Source of the DNA: an uncultured Bacteroides sp.
GTDB lineage: Bacteria > Bacteroidota > Bacteroidia > Bacteroidales > Bacteroidaceae
DNA: 64,000 nucleotides
Direction: 5' to 3'
Assembly: GCF_963677945.1 (NCBI RefSeq)
Contig: NZ_OY782578.1
Span: 3,501,258 to 3,565,257 of the forward strand
The first letter of the stretch is position 1; every line of letters begins with the position of its first letter. The position numbers and the translations under genes were made by a program. The notes below the pieces were generated by a model. The model had not been told where the DNA came from, searched no databases, and saw only the letters and a program-made list of their open reading frames with translations. Of the stretch, positions 17,463 through 27,433 are shown piece after piece.

Positions 17463-17933
17463 ATGAAAACAAAGTTATTTATAACACTAGCCATAGTGTT
17501 AATTAGTGTCTGTTCTTCACTACAAGCCCAAGAAGTAAAAAAAGAACGTGTATTTCCTAATGAAAAAATGATTAAAGAGTTAAATCTCACAGATAAGCAA
17601 GTAGCAAAGCTTAAAGAGGGAGAAGCAGATCTGAAATCTCAAATGAAAGCGCTTCGTGAAAAAGAAATGCAATCAAAAAAAGAGATGAAAGAATCAATGA
17701 AAAAGCTAAAGGATACTCGTAAAGAAATGATAAGAAATAGCATGACTAAAGATCAGTATATCTCTTATCTTGAAATGCAAATTGACAGACTTCAGAAAAT
17801 GAATATGAAGAAGGATCAAAAGCAATTTGGATTTAAAGGACCAAGAGGATCTAAACACAGGTTTATGCACAGAAACCAAGCTCCACAAGGTGCTCCTGAT
17901 TTTGATAAAGCACCGGAGCCTAATAATAAATAA
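17463..17933 (+). CDS. DUF4890-like secreted helical protein (paralogue 1)
   Basis: A 156-residue exported protein: signal peptide of about 22 residues (ends SLQAQ), then a highly charged helical region. The motif KELNLTDKQVAKLKEGEADLKSQMKALREKE and a second MTKDQYISYLEMQIDRLQKM block resemble the Spy/CpxP LTxxQ layout of periplasmic chaperone-like proteins. The C terminus is rich in Gly, Pro, Arg and His. It is paralogous to the gene at 18277, which has an almost identical leader peptide and repeat plan. An envelope-stress role is inferred by analogy with Spy. Confidence 0.82.
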   Translation: MKTKLFITLAIVLISVCSSLQAQEVKKERVFPNEKMIKELNLTDKQVAKLKEGEADLKSQMKALREKEMQSKKEMKESMKKLKDTRKEMIRNSMTKDQYISYLEMQIDRLQKMNMKKDQKQFGFKGPRGSKHRFMHRNQAPQGAPDFDKAPEPNNK

Positions 17934-17950
17934 AGCTTTTATTTCTCAGA

Positions 17951-17990
17951 AAAAGGGATTGTTCTATTTTGAACATTCCCTTTTATTTTT
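17951..17990 (+). terminator. intrinsic terminator
   Basis: AAAAGGGATTGTTC pairs with GAACATTCCCTTTT (one mismatch) around a six-base loop and is followed by TTTTATTTTT. It ends the first DUF4890 transcript. The rest of the 343-base gap up to 18276 holds only AT-rich DNA and the operator at 18221. Confidence 0.85.
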
Positions 17991-18220
17991 CAAGTCTATC
18001 TCTGAGACTGTTTTAATATATTCAATTTCAAAAGACCTAAATTTACTTTTCTACAGTTTCATTCCTGGTCTGTATAACTATTCTTTTTGTCCTCATTATC
18101 AAATAACGTAATTAAGATAAAAAGATTAATGTTATGCAGCATAAGATTTCAGCTGTTACTTTTAAAAAAAATATCCACCATAAATTAAACCTTATTTGTT
18201 CATTTCAGTCAAATTTAAAA

Positions 18221-18233
18221 ATTCGACCGGAAT
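18221..18233. promoter_or_regulatory. candidate operator ATTCGACCGGAAT
   Basis: The reverse complement is ATTCCGGTCGAAT, matching the 17419-17431 site at TTCCGGYCGAA. It ends 43 bases before the second DUF4890 paralogue. Confidence 0.5.
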
Positions 18234-18276
18234 TATAAAACTTATGCAATTGTTTTATTTATAAAATGTATGTAAT

Positions 18277-18669
18277 ATGAAAACAAAATTTTTTATGACA
18301 TTAGTCTTGGTTTTAATGGGCATCTGCTCTTTGCAAGCTCAACCAGGACAAGGAAGAAGAGGTCCTGAATTTCCAAGCGAACAAATGATTAAAGAGTTGA
18401 AGCTTACTGACGAGCAAGTGGCAAACATTAAGAAAGACAATGAAGAACTTAGGGCTCAAATGAAAGCTTCCAGGGAGAATAAAGAGTTCTCTAGAGAAGA
18501 CATGAAAGCAATGATGGATAAAATGAGAGCAGCTCGCGATGAAATAATGAAGAAGAATCTTACTGACGAGCAATACAAAGCTTATGTTGAGTTTGAAAAA
18601 AATAATGCTAAAAACAGAGGACCAAGACCTGAAGGTAGAGGACCACAAGGTAATACACCTACTGAATAA
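18277..18669 (+). CDS. DUF4890-like secreted helical protein (paralogue 2)
   Basis: A 130-residue paralogue of the gene at 17463. The signal peptide (MKTKFFMTLVLVLMGICSLQAQ) differs at few positions. The charged helix has KELKLTDEQVANIKKDNEELRAQ and a second NLTDEQYKAYVEFEKNN, both LTxEQ Spy-like motifs. The tail is a Gly/Arg/Pro-rich low-complexity stretch. A tandem duplication that kept the operator-like site is likely. The product is probably a soluble periplasmic protein; its client is unknown. Confidence 0.82.
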   Translation: MKTKFFMTLVLVLMGICSLQAQPGQGRRGPEFPSEQMIKELKLTDEQVANIKKDNEELRAQMKASRENKEFSREDMKAMMDKMRAARDEIMKKNLTDEQYKAYVEFEKNNAKNRGPRPEGRGPQGNTPTE

Positions 18670-18690
18670 CAAAAATAGAAGAATTATATA

Positions 18691-18740
18691 AAAAAAGACT
18701 TCTGCTTTTTGCGTAATGCAATCAAGCAGAAGTCTTTTTT
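18691..18740 (+). terminator. strong bidirectional terminator
   Basis: A perfect 17-bp inverted repeat (18691-18707 with 18724-18740) begins with A6 and ends with T6. It serves both the DUF4890 gene and the converging dehydrogenase gene. Confidence 0.9.
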
Positions 18741-18772
18741 ATTATTCGAATCTATTTAATAATAAAAGTACA

Positions 18773-19726
18773 TTAGATATTTCTTGCTTTAAGCTTTTCT
18801 ATCATATCTATTGTCATGCTTTCTAAATTGAACTGAGGTTTCCAGTCCCACTCCTGACGAGCGCAAGTATCATCCAAACTATCCGGCCAACTATCAGCAA
18901 TAGCCTGTTTCAATGGATCAACATCATAAACCATTTCGAAAGTCGGGATATTTTTCTTAATTTCAGCATATATATTTTCTGGTGCAAAACTCATTGAAGC
19001 AATATTGAAGGCATTTCGGTGAACCAACCTTGAAGGATCAGCTTCCAATAGCGAAATTGCAGCATTCAATGCATCAGGCATATACATCATATCCATAAAA
19101 GTACCTTCCTTTATTGGACAAACAAATTTCTCACCTCTTACCGCAGAATAATAGATATCAACTGCATAATCAGTTGTTCCACCCCCAGGAGGAGTTACAT
19201 TCGATATTATTCCAGGGAAACGAACAGCACGAGTATCAACCCCATACTTATTAAAATAATAATCGCTAAGTAGTTCAGTAGTCACTTTTGTTACGCCGTA
19301 CATAGTACACGGACGTTGAATAGTATCCTGAGGAGTTTTAATGTGTGGAGTTGATGGGCCAAAAGAGCCAATTGAACTAGGAGTAAAAACAGAACAGTTA
19401 TTTTGGCGAGCAACTTCGAGTATATTCAGTAATCCATTAATACCAACATTCCATGCCAGCATTGGTTTGCTTTCTGCTACAACAGAAAGAAGTGCTGCAA
19501 GATTGTAAATAGTGTCAATCTTATATTTTTTTACAATCTCCAAAATCATATTCGGATCCGTAACATCAGCCACCTCTGATGGTCCCGAATCACGCAATTC
19601 TCCTTGAGGTGCTGCAGTTGGAATATATCCGGCAACCACATGATCGTTGCCATAACGCATTCGCAATTCCATAGTTAATTCCGAACCAATCTGCCCGGTA
19701 GCTCCAACTACCAAAATATTTTTCAT
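18773..19726 (-). CDS. epimerase-type L-threonine 3-dehydrogenase
   Basis: An extended short-chain dehydrogenase of 317 residues. The NAD site is VVGATGQIGSEL near residue 5. The catalytic Ser/Tyr/Lys are in TPSSIGSFGPSTPH and MYGVTKVTTELL, and the NAAISLLEADPSRL region belongs to the C-terminal substrate lobe. UDP-sugar epimerases share the fold, but the divergent neighbour is kbl, whose product uses 2-amino-3-ketobutyrate made by threonine dehydrogenase. That context favours threonine oxidation over sugar epimerisation. Confidence 0.88.
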   Translation of the reverse strand: MKNILVVGATGQIGSELTMELRMRYGNDHVVAGYIPTAAPQGELRDSGPSEVADVTDPNMILEIVKKYKIDTIYNLAALLSVVAESKPMLAWNVGINGLLNILEVARQNNCSVFTPSSIGSFGPSTPHIKTPQDTIQRPCTMYGVTKVTTELLSDYYFNKYGVDTRAVRFPGIISNVTPPGGGTTDYAVDIYYSAVRGEKFVCPIKEGTFMDMMYMPDALNAAISLLEADPSRLVHRNAFNIASMSFAPENIYAEIKKNIPTFEMVYDVDPLKQAIADSWPDSLDDTCARQEWDWKPQFNLESMTIDMIEKLKARNI

Positions 19727-19904
19727 TGTGTTAATTATTTAAATTTGTTAGAATTAGGCTGCAAAGTAAGCACATTTTTTTTTAATAAATACTTATAAGA
19801 CGTTGTTTATTCAAAAAATAATAATGACTTTTGTAAAGCAAACAAGTATAAATACAAGATACATTTAGCACTAATATATAAAACTAACTAATAATAAACG
19901 AATT

Positions 19905-21092
19905 ATGTACAGCAAAATGAAAGAATACCTCAGCAATACAATTGCTGAAATTAAAGAAGCAGGGCTTTACAAAGAAGAGCGATTAATTGAGAGTGCACAA
20001 CAAGCTGCAATTACTGTAAAAGGAAAAGAAGTGCTTAATTTTTGTGCCAACAATTATCTTGGATTATCAAACAATCCTCGATTAATTGCTGCCGGAAAAG
20101 AAATGATGGACAGACGTGGCTATGGAATGTCTTCAGTACGCTTTATCTGTGGAACGCAAGATGTTCACAAAGAACTGGAAGCTGCAATCTCCGATTATTT
20201 CAAAACAGAAGACACAATTCTCTATGCTGCATGTTTTGATGCTAACGGTGGAATATTTGAACCTCTTTTTGGACAAGAAGATGCTATTATTTCGGACTCA
20301 TTAAACCACGCTTCAATAATTGACGGGGTAAGACTTTGCAAAGCAAAACGTTATCGCTACGACAATGCATCCATGGAAGATCTGGAAAGATGTTTAATTG
20401 AAGCTCAGGAACAAAGGTTCCGCATTATTGTTACCGACGGTGTTTTCTCAATGGATGGTAATGTTGCTCCAATGGATAAAATCTGTGATTTAGCAGATAA
20501 ATATGATGCGTTGGTTATGGTTGATGAATGCCACTCCGCTGGTGTTGTTGGTAAAACCGGACACGGAGTGAATGAACAATTTAATACTTATGGTAGAATT
20601 GACATCATGACCGGAACATTAGGAAAGGCATTTGGTGGCGCAATTGGTGGGTTTACAACTGGCCGTAAAGAAATAATCGATCTGCTTCGCCAGCGTTCTC
20701 GTCCATATTTATTCTCCAATTCAATTCCACCAGCAGTAATCGGTGCCAGTCTGGAAGTATTCAAAATGTTGAAAGAAAGTAATGAGTTGCATGATAAATT
20801 AGCTGACAATGTAGCTTACTTCCGTACAAAAATGATCGAAGCCGGATTTGATATTAAGCCTACCCAAAGTGCAATTTGCGCAGTAATGCTTTACGATGCA
20901 AAACTATCACAGGAATACGCAGCCAAATTATTGGAAGAAGGTATTTATGTAACAGGTTTCTATTATCCTGTAGTACCAAAAGATCAAGCACGTATACGCG
21001 TTCAGATCTCAGCCGGACACGAAAGAGCTCATCTGGACAGATGTATCAACGCGTTTGTTAAAGTAGGAAAAGAATTAGGTGTATTGAAATAA
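19905..21092 (+). CDS. kbl: glycine C-acetyltransferase (2-amino-3-ketobutyrate CoA ligase)
   Basis: A PLP enzyme of the alpha-oxoamine synthase family, 395 residues. Key blocks are NFCANNYLGLSNNPRL, YGMSSVRFICGTQDVHKELE, SLNHASIIDGVRLCK, TDGVFSMDGNVAPMD, VDECHSAGVVGKTGHG and the PLP-lysine segment MTGTLGKAFGGAIGG. It splits 2-amino-3-ketobutyrate with CoA to glycine and acetyl-CoA. It diverges from the dehydrogenase and is followed by plsC after five bases. The first Met at 19905 is used; Met5 is a possible alternative. Confidence 0.96.
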   Translation: MYSKMKEYLSNTIAEIKEAGLYKEERLIESAQQAAITVKGKEVLNFCANNYLGLSNNPRLIAAGKEMMDRRGYGMSSVRFICGTQDVHKELEAAISDYFKTEDTILYAACFDANGGIFEPLFGQEDAIISDSLNHASIIDGVRLCKAKRYRYDNASMEDLERCLIEAQEQRFRIIVTDGVFSMDGNVAPMDKICDLADKYDALVMVDECHSAGVVGKTGHGVNEQFNTYGRIDIMTGTLGKAFGGAIGGFTTGRKEIIDLLRQRSRPYLFSNSIPPAVIGASLEVFKMLKESNELHDKLADNVAYFRTKMIEAGFDIKPTQSAICAVMLYDAKLSQEYAAKLLEEGIYVTGFYYPVVPKDQARIRVQISAGHERAHLDRCINAFVKVGKELGVLK

Positions 21093-21097
21093 TTCAA

Positions 21098-21853
21098 ATG
21101 AAGATATTATATTATATCTACCAAATTTGTATAGCACTTCCTTTACTACTGGTATTAACATTACTTACCGCATTAGTTACTACTGTGGGGTGTATGTTAG
21201 GAAGTGCACATTTTTGGGGATATCATCCGGGTAAAATATGGTCTCGACTTATATGCTTCTTTTTATTAATACACGTAAAAGTCAAAGGACGGGAAAATCT
21301 TAAAGGAAAAACATCTTATGTATTTGTAGCAAACCATCAAGGATCATTTGATATTTTCCTTATCTATGGCTATCTGGGACGCAACTTTAAGTGGATGATG
21401 AAAAAAGGAATACGAAAAATTCCTTTTGTCGGAAGAGCTTGCGAAGAAGCTGGTCATATATTTGTTGACCGAAGTGGTCCGAAGAAAGTTTTAGAAACAA
21501 TCAGAAAGGCTAAAGAAAGTCTTACTGAAGGTACATCTGTAGTTGTATTTCCTGAAGGCGCAAGAAGCTTCACCGGACATATGGGGTATTTTAAGAAAGG
21601 AGCCTTTCAGCTGGCAGACGATTTACAATTAGCAGTAGTACCATTAACTATAGAAGGCTCATTCGATATTTTACCTCGTACCGGAAAGTGGATTCATCGT
21701 CACAATATGACGCTAACTATCCACGAGCCAATCCTACCAAAAGGAAAAGGATTAAAAAGTATTCAGGAAACGTTATATCAATCTTATAAGATTGTAGAAA
21801 GTGCTCTTCCCGAGGAATTAAAGGGGATGGTTTACAATCCTGATCAGAATTAA
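21098..21853 (+). CDS. 1-acyl-sn-glycerol-3-phosphate acyltransferase (PlsC family)
   Basis: A membrane acyltransferase of 251 residues. A hydrophobic N-terminal helix (about 7-35) is followed by the catalytic VANHQGSFDIF (H-x4-D), then GRACEEAGHIFVDRS, then FPEGARSF (motif III) and VVPLTIEG (motif IV). It transfers an acyl chain to lysophosphatidate in phospholipid synthesis. It is five bases downstream of kbl, so probably co-transcribed although unrelated in pathway. It meets the following lipoprotein gene stop-to-stop with no intervening base. Confidence 0.9.
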   Translation: MKILYYIYQICIALPLLLVLTLLTALVTTVGCMLGSAHFWGYHPGKIWSRLICFFLLIHVKVKGRENLKGKTSYVFVANHQGSFDIFLIYGYLGRNFKWMMKKGIRKIPFVGRACEEAGHIFVDRSGPKKVLETIRKAKESLTEGTSVVVFPEGARSFTGHMGYFKKGAFQLADDLQLAVVPLTIEGSFDILPRTGKWIHRHNMTLTIHEPILPKGKGLKSIQETLYQSYKIVESALPEELKGMVYNPDQN

Positions 21854-22627
21854 TTAATGATTAACAGTAGTTGCAGCAGGCTGTCTTTGAGAAATCATTG
21901 CAGCTTGCTGTTCTTTTTGTTGCATCATCTGATTTTCCTGTATTGACTGCATATTATCATGCGCCTTACTCACATACTCTTTAATCAACGGATTATTTTT
22001 AAAAGAATCTGGAGCATTCTTCACTATGTCTTCCATAGCAGGAGTCATCAATGGATAAGGGAAATTACTACACATCATCATAAAGACTCCAGGGCCCAAA
22101 ACATTTTCATAATTTTCTGCTATAAACGATTTTACATAACCATTCATTTCATTCATTAGCTGATCACTTTCTTTTGTAAGGATCACATTAATTTCAGCAG
22201 GATCAACTCCATCAAGAATCATTTTTGCTTCCTTGTGTCCCAGTTCTTCACTGCGGGCATCCATAGATGCTTTTTTTTCTACAAATGCATATAATTTATC
22301 ATTTAAAGGAGTACCTTTTACTGTCAACTTTGTATTGGAAATATTAATATCGATACTTCCGCCTTCCAATACCATAGGCATGATATTTTCATCATCCATA
22401 AAAAGAGATACCATCTGAACAGAGTCTACACTTCCTTTCATTGTGAACTCTCCATGCACTACCTCAGCTGAGTCAACATTCACCCATTTTCCATCTTTAG
22501 CTACTTTAAGAAATAACATTTTCCCATCTAAGCTGGATACAGAAGATACACCTTTTATTTTATAGCTTTTGCTGCAAGAAGTCAGCGCTAACATAATGAG
22601 GATTAATGAGGAGTAAAATTTGATCAT
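21854..22627 (-). CDS. DUF4369-type lipoprotein
   Basis: A 257-residue lipoprotein. The lipobox is at MLALTSCSKS, and the next 90 residues form the beta-rich DUF4369 module (YKIKGVSSVSSLDGKMLFLKV, VVHGEFTMKGSVD, VLEGGSIDINI). The remainder is helical, with a Gln/Met-rich tail. DUF4369 modules often precede a thioredoxin-like AhpC/TSA domain; here no CxxC thioredoxin active site follows, so this is a stand-alone version. Its function is not known. It converges exactly on the plsC stop. Confidence 0.82.
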   Translation of the reverse strand: MIKFYSSLILIMLALTSCSKSYKIKGVSSVSSLDGKMLFLKVAKDGKWVNVDSAEVVHGEFTMKGSVDSVQMVSLFMDDENIMPMVLEGGSIDINISNTKLTVKGTPLNDKLYAFVEKKASMDARSEELGHKEAKMILDGVDPAEINVILTKESDQLMNEMNGYVKSFIAENYENVLGPGVFMMMCSNFPYPLMTPAMEDIVKNAPDSFKNNPLIKEYVSKAHDNMQSIQENQMMQQKEQQAAMISQRQPAATTVNH

Positions 22628-23001
22628 ATTTTGTCTGAATATATAATTCGTTATTAATAATTCAAGGCAAATGTAACACCAATAATTTAGTCAGAGAAAC
22701 ATTTTATTAATATTTAAAACTTTTACGGACGAATTTCCTGGAATCGCACTAAATATTAACTGAAAAATGGATTCATTTACTCCATTTAGACGAAGTTTTC
22801 GGACAAATTTTATGGCAGAAATCTATTTCATAATATAATTGAATTGAATTCTTCTTGGCCCATAATAATGAAATTTAATCTGCTAATCCATTAAACAAGC
22901 AATATGTAATCAGTAATCCGATAATGCATAAAGAATTATAAAAACTTCATTATATCAAAGATGTTATGAAAAGGTTTAAAGAATGAATAAACATTTAATT
23001 A
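22628..23001. other. AT-rich intergenic region before the S46 peptidases
   Basis: The start-to-start gap between the divergent lipoprotein gene and DPP7 holds no ORF I can support and no clear repeat. Only the DPP7 promoter at its right edge is recognisable. Confidence 0.5.
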
Positions 23002-23009
23002 TATCTTTG
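23002..23009 (+). promoter_or_regulatory. -7 box of the DPP7-DPP11 operon
   Basis: TATCTTTG is a perfect TAnnTTTG match 31 bases before the start codon. No exact TTTG sits at -33. Confidence 0.6.
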
Positions 23010-23040
23010 TATTTCAAAATAAATACTAAATATAAATTGC

Positions 23041-25206
23041 ATGAATAAATTAAAAACTTCTTTGTTCGTACTATTAGTACTGACATTTGTTTCTGCAAAG
23101 GCGGACGAAGGAATGTGGCTACTTCAGCTTATGAAGGAACAACACTCCATAGAAATGATGAAAAAGCAAGGCTTACTGATGGAAGCCGACGAGGTGTACA
23201 ATCCGAATGGAATTTCGCTCAAAGATGCTGTAGGTATTTTTGGCGGTGGATGTACTGGAGAGATTATTTCCTCTGAAGGATTGATTCTTACCAATCACCA
23301 TTGTGGTTATGGTGCTATCCAACAGCACAGTTCTGTTGAACACGACTATCTGACTAATGGTTTCTGGGCTAAAAATCGCAAAGAAGAGATTCCGACTCCG
23401 GGGCTAGCTTTTACATTTATAGAAAGAATTGAAGATATTACTGATATTGTTAATGCTCAGGTAAAGGAAGGAAAAGTCTCAGAAATTTATTCCTATACTA
23501 CTCCTTATCTTACAAAATTAGCAGATGAACTTTTAGCAAAGAGCGATTTGAAAGGCAAACCAGGCATTAGTGCTCAGGCTCTTCCTTTTTATGCAGGAAA
23601 TAAGTTCTACTTATTATATAAGAAAAAATACAGCGATGTACGTATGGTTGCTGCACCCCCTTCATCCATTGGTAAATTTGGTGGAGAGACAGACAACTGG
23701 ATGTGGCCTCGCCATACCGGAGACTTCTCTATGTTCCGTATTTATGCTGATGCCAACGGCGAACCGGCTGAATACAGCGAAAAGAATGTTCCTTTAAAAT
23801 GCAAGAAACATTTAAGTATCTCATTAAAAGGAGTTGAAGAAGGAGATTATGCCATGATTATGGGTTTTCCGGGAAGCACTTCACGTTACCTTACTGCATC
23901 TGAGGTAAAAGAACGTATGGAAGCTCTGAATGCACCGAGAATCCGTGTACGCGAAGCTCGCCAAAATGTTTTAAGAGCAGAAATGGCTAAAAGCGACAAA
24001 GTTCGTATCCAGTACGCAAGCAAATTTGCCAGTTCTAGCAACTACTGGAAAAACTCTATCGGAATGAATAAAGCTATTGTTGATAATAAAGTTATTGAAA
24101 CAAAATTAGCTCAGGAAAAAAGATTCCAGGAATTTGCAAAATCAAAAGGCAATCAGGATTACATGAATGTAGTTAAAGAGATTGATGATGCGGTTGCTAA
24201 AACATCAGCTATCAATTATCAATGGACTTGCTTCAGAGAAGTATTCATTGGAGGAATTGAATTCGGAACTCCATATTTATTATGCGATAAACTAAAAACT
24301 GCATTGAAGGATAAGGATAAAGCAAAAGCAGATTCTGTTATTACAGCTATGAAGAAAGTGTTTGCTGATATCCACAACAAAGATTACGACCATGAAGTAG
24401 ACAGAAAAGTGGCAAAAGCACTCCTTCCATTATATGCAGAAATGATTCCTGCCCAACAACGTCCGTCAATCTATTCTGTAATTGAAAAAGAGTTCAAGGG
24501 TGACTATAATAATTTTGTTGATGCTTGTTACAACAATTCTATTTTTGCCAATCAGACAAACTTCGACAATTTTATTAAGAGCCCATCTATTAAAGCTTTA
24601 GACAAAGACTTAATGACAACGTTCGTGCGTTCTAAAGACGAAATGAATAGTAAATTAAGTGACGAGCGCAACACGGTAACTGAACCACTTATATTACTTC
24701 ACAAGACTTATGTACGCGGATTGGGCGAAATGAAAGAACCTACCCCATCCTACCCTGATGCAAACTTTACCATTCGTCTCACTTATGGAAATGTAAAATC
24801 ATACAATCCAAAAGATGGAGTACACTATAACTACTTCACTACCATGAAAGGTATCATGGAGAAAGAAGATCCAAACAATCCTGAGTTTGTAGTTCCTGCA
24901 AAACTTAAAGAATTGTATAACAATAAAGACTTCGGACGTTATGCTTTAAAGAATGGTGAAATGCCAGTTTGCTTCCTTTCTACAAACGACATCACAGGAG
25001 GAAACTCCGGAAGTCCAGTAATCAACGGCAAAGGTCAGTTAATTGGTGCAGCATTTGATGGTAACTGGGAATCATTGAGCGGAGATATCAACTTCGACAA
25101 TGATCTTCAGAGATGTATCTGCGTAGACATCCGTTACATTCTGTTTATTGTAGATAAACTAGGCAACAGCAAACATTTGATTGACGAAATGACTATTGTA
25201 GAATAA
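23041..25206 (+). CDS. dpp7: S46 dipeptidyl-peptidase, DPP7 type
   Basis: A periplasmic serine exopeptidase that removes N-terminal dipeptides. The signal peptide covers about 1-21. The S46 catalytic set is present: [11 protein letters not shown] (His, about residue 86), [16 protein letters not shown] (Asp) and TGGNSGSPV with Ser656. The specificity position, 18 residues after the Ser, is Gly674. In characterised S46 enzymes Gly here goes with a hydrophobic or aliphatic penultimate residue (DPP7), whereas Arg marks DPP11. A length of 721 is normal. The DPP11-type gene follows after nine bases, giving complementary specificities in one transcript. Confidence 0.93.
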   Translation: MNKLKTSLFVLLVLTFVSAKADEGMWLLQLMKEQHSIEMMKKQGLLMEADEVYNPNGISLKDAVGIFGGGCTGEIISSEGLILTNHHCGYGAIQQHSSVEHDYLTNGFWAKNRKEEIPTPGLAFTFIERIEDITDIVNAQVKEGKVSEIYSYTTPYLTKLADELLAKSDLKGKPGISAQALPFYAGNKFYLLYKKKYSDVRMVAAPPSSIGKFGGETDNWMWPRHTGDFSMFRIYADANGEPAEYSEKNVPLKCKKHLSISLKGVEEGDYAMIMGFPGSTSRYLTASEVKERMEALNAPRIRVREARQNVLRAEMAKSDKVRIQYASKFASSSNYWKNSIGMNKAIVDNKVIETKLAQEKRFQEFAKSKGNQDYMNVVKEIDDAVAKTSAINYQWTCFREVFIGGIEFGTPYLLCDKLKTALKDKDKAKADSVITAMKKVFADIHNKDYDHEVDRKVAKALLPLYAEMIPAQQRPSIYSVIEKEFKGDYNNFVDACYNNSIFANQTNFDNFIKSPSIKALDKDLMTTFVRSKDEMNSKLSDERNTVTEPLILLHKTYVRGLGEMKEPTPSYPDANFTIRLTYGNVKSYNPKDGVHYNYFTTMKGIMEKEDPNNPEFVVPAKLKELYNNKDFGRYALKNGEMPVCFLSTNDITGGNSGSPVINGKGQLIGAAFDGNWESLSGDINFDNDLQRCICVDIRYILFIVDKLGNSKHLIDEMTIVE

Positions 25207-25215
25207 AATAGATAT

Positions 25216-27378
25216 ATGAAGAAAATTTTATTAGCAGCTACAGCATTTATGTACTTTATGGGCAGTTATGCTCATGAAGGCATGTGGATGCTTCCCGATT
25301 TGAAAGAACAAAATGCCGTAGCAATGTATGAGCTGGGGCTACAGGTTCCTATTGATTCCATATATAGCCCCAACGGCATTAGTATAAAAGACGCAGTTGT
25401 GCACTTTGGTGGAGGATGTACAGGTGAAATCATTTCATCCGAAGGCCTTATCTTAACAAACCATCACTGCGGATATAGTTATATACAGCAACACAGTTCT
25501 GTGAAACATGATTATCTTACTGATGGATTCTGGGCTATGAGTCGTGAACAGGAACTTCCCTGCAAAGACTTGACAGTAACATTCATTGATCAGATTCTGG
25601 ATGTAACTTCTTACGTACAGGATCGTCTGAAGAAAGATGAAGATCCTGAAGGTCTGAACTATCTTTCACCTAAATACCTGAAAACCGTAGCCGATAAATT
25701 CGCTAAAGAAAACAAAGTTGAGCTTACTCCTGCTACCGTTCTTGAGCTAAAAGCATTTTACGGTGGAAACAAGTATTACCTCTTTATAAAGACTGTTTAT
25801 AAAGACATCCGTATGGTTGGTGCTCCTCCTTCTTCCATTGGTAAATTTGGTGCCGATACCGATAACTGGATGTGGCCTCGTCAAACCGGAGATTTCTCTA
25901 TGTTCCGTATTTATGCCGACAAGAATGGAAAATCTGCCGAATACTCTAAAGACAACATACCATTGAAGGTTAAGAAGTACTTTACACTTAACATCAGTGG
26001 TGTGAAAGAGAAAGATTATGTTATGACTATGGGATTTCCGGGAAGTAACTGGCGCTACATGATTTCCGACGAAGTGGAAGAACGCATGCAGACAACCAAC
26101 TTTGCACGAGATACTATACGTGGTGTTCGTCAGACAGTAATGATGGAAGAAATGCAAAAAGATCCGGCCGTACGTATACAGTATGCCAGCAAATATGCTT
26201 CTTCTGCCAATTACTGGAAAAATGCCATCGGCATGAACGAAGGGCTTGTTCGCTTAAAGGTACTCAATACAAAGAAAGAACAACAAGAAAAGCTTCTTGC
26301 TTATGGCAAGGCTCACAATGATGATTCTTACCAGAAAGCCTTCGATCTGATTCATAAAATTGTTGCTCAACGAAGAGATGCCATGTATCATCAGCAAATT
26401 CTCACCGAGGCATTGTCACGAGGTACCGAATTTGCAAAAGTGCCTTCTACTTCAGCACTTCTTAATGCACTGAAGGGTAAGGATAAAGAAAAGATCAATA
26501 CAGAAAAAGAAGCTTTGATAAAAGCTGCTGATAAATATTTCGATAAGGATTATAATCCGGCAGTAGACAGAAAAGTATCAAAAGAGATGCTTAAGGTGTA
26601 TGCTGCATTAATTCCAGAAGGAAAAAGAATCTCTATCTTCAGCATTATAAAAGATCGTTTTAAAGGAAACTCTTCTGCATTCGTGGATGCTTGTTTCGAC
26701 AATTCCATCTTTGGATCTAAAGAAAACTTCAACAAGTTCATCGAAAAGCCAAGTATCTACAAAATAGAGAAAGACTGGATGGTACTTTATGGCATTTCGG
26801 TAGTTAATGGTTTGGAACAAACTGCATCGGAAATGAAGGAAATAAACAAAGCTTATGATGCAGCTCACAAAACATGGGTAAAGGGAATGATGGATATGAA
26901 GAAATCTGAGGGACAAGCCGTTTATCCAGATGCAAATTCAACTTTGCGCCTTACTTATGGACAAGTGCTGCCTTACGAACCTGCAGATGGTGCTGTATAC
27001 AATTACTATACAACATTGAAAGGCGTAATGCAGAAAGAAGATCCTAATAACTTCGAGTTTGTTGTTCCAGCAAAGCTGAAAGAGTTGTATAACAATAAGG
27101 ACTTCGGACGCTATGCCATGAAGAATGGTGAAATGCCAGTCTGCTTTATTGTAAATACAGACAATACCGGAGGAAATTCCGGCAGTCCGGTGTTTAATGG
27201 TAAAGGAGAACTTATTGGTACAGCATTCGACCGCAACTATGAAGGATTGACAGGCGACATTGCTTTCCGCCCTTCTTCACAGCGAGCAGCAGTAGTGGAT
27301 ATCCGCTATACTCTATTCATCATCGATAAGTTTGCCGGAGCTTCACACTTAATCAAAGAAATGACGATTAAGGAATAG
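25216..27378 (+). CDS. dpp11: S46 dipeptidyl-peptidase, DPP11 type (Asp/Glu-specific)
   Basis: The second S46 peptidase, 720 residues with a signal peptide of about 19. It has [27 protein letters not shown] and TGGNSGSPV with Ser655. The residue 18 further on is Arg673. These two numbers coincide with the catalytic Ser655 and acid-binding Arg673 known for Porphyromonas gingivalis DPP11, so Asp/Glu-specific dipeptide release is expected. The protein is clearly paralogous to the upstream enzyme; the pair probably arose by duplication and specialisation. Confidence 0.92.
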   Translation: MKKILLAATAFMYFMGSYAHEGMWMLPDLKEQNAVAMYELGLQVPIDSIYSPNGISIKDAVVHFGGGCTGEIISSEGLILTNHHCGYSYIQQHSSVKHDYLTDGFWAMSREQELPCKDLTVTFIDQILDVTSYVQDRLKKDEDPEGLNYLSPKYLKTVADKFAKENKVELTPATVLELKAFYGGNKYYLFIKTVYKDIRMVGAPPSSIGKFGADTDNWMWPRQTGDFSMFRIYADKNGKSAEYSKDNIPLKVKKYFTLNISGVKEKDYVMTMGFPGSNWRYMISDEVEERMQTTNFARDTIRGVRQTVMMEEMQKDPAVRIQYASKYASSANYWKNAIGMNEGLVRLKVLNTKKEQQEKLLAYGKAHNDDSYQKAFDLIHKIVAQRRDAMYHQQILTEALSRGTEFAKVPSTSALLNALKGKDKEKINTEKEALIKAADKYFDKDYNPAVDRKVSKEMLKVYAALIPEGKRISIFSIIKDRFKGNSSAFVDACFDNSIFGSKENFNKFIEKPSIYKIEKDWMVLYGISVVNGLEQTASEMKEINKAYDAAHKTWVKGMMDMKKSEGQAVYPDANSTLRLTYGQVLPYEPADGAVYNYYTTLKGVMQKEDPNNFEFVVPAKLKELYNNKDFGRYAMKNGEMPVCFIVNTDNTGGNSGSPVFNGKGELIGTAFDRNYEGLTGDIAFRPSSQRAAVVDIRYTLFIIDKFAGASHLIKEMTIKE

Positions 27379-27379
27379 T

Positions 27380-27421
27380 TTTTTGCATTATTAGCTCAGT
27401 ATTGAGCTAATAATGCAAAAA
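27380..27421. repeat. 19-bp perfect inverted repeat after dpp11
   Basis: Arms 27380-27398 and 27403-27421 pair perfectly around a GTAT loop, starting directly after the dpp11 stop. No T-tract follows on the plus strand, so this may protect the mRNA 3' end, with the true terminator being the next hairpin. Confidence 0.75.
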
Positions 27422-27433
27422 TGCCAACAATAT

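Noticed and set aside
18773-19726. UDP-glucose 4-epimerase
   Set aside because: The fold is shared, but the divergent kbl gene and the absence of sugar-nucleotide genes nearby favour threonine dehydrogenase.
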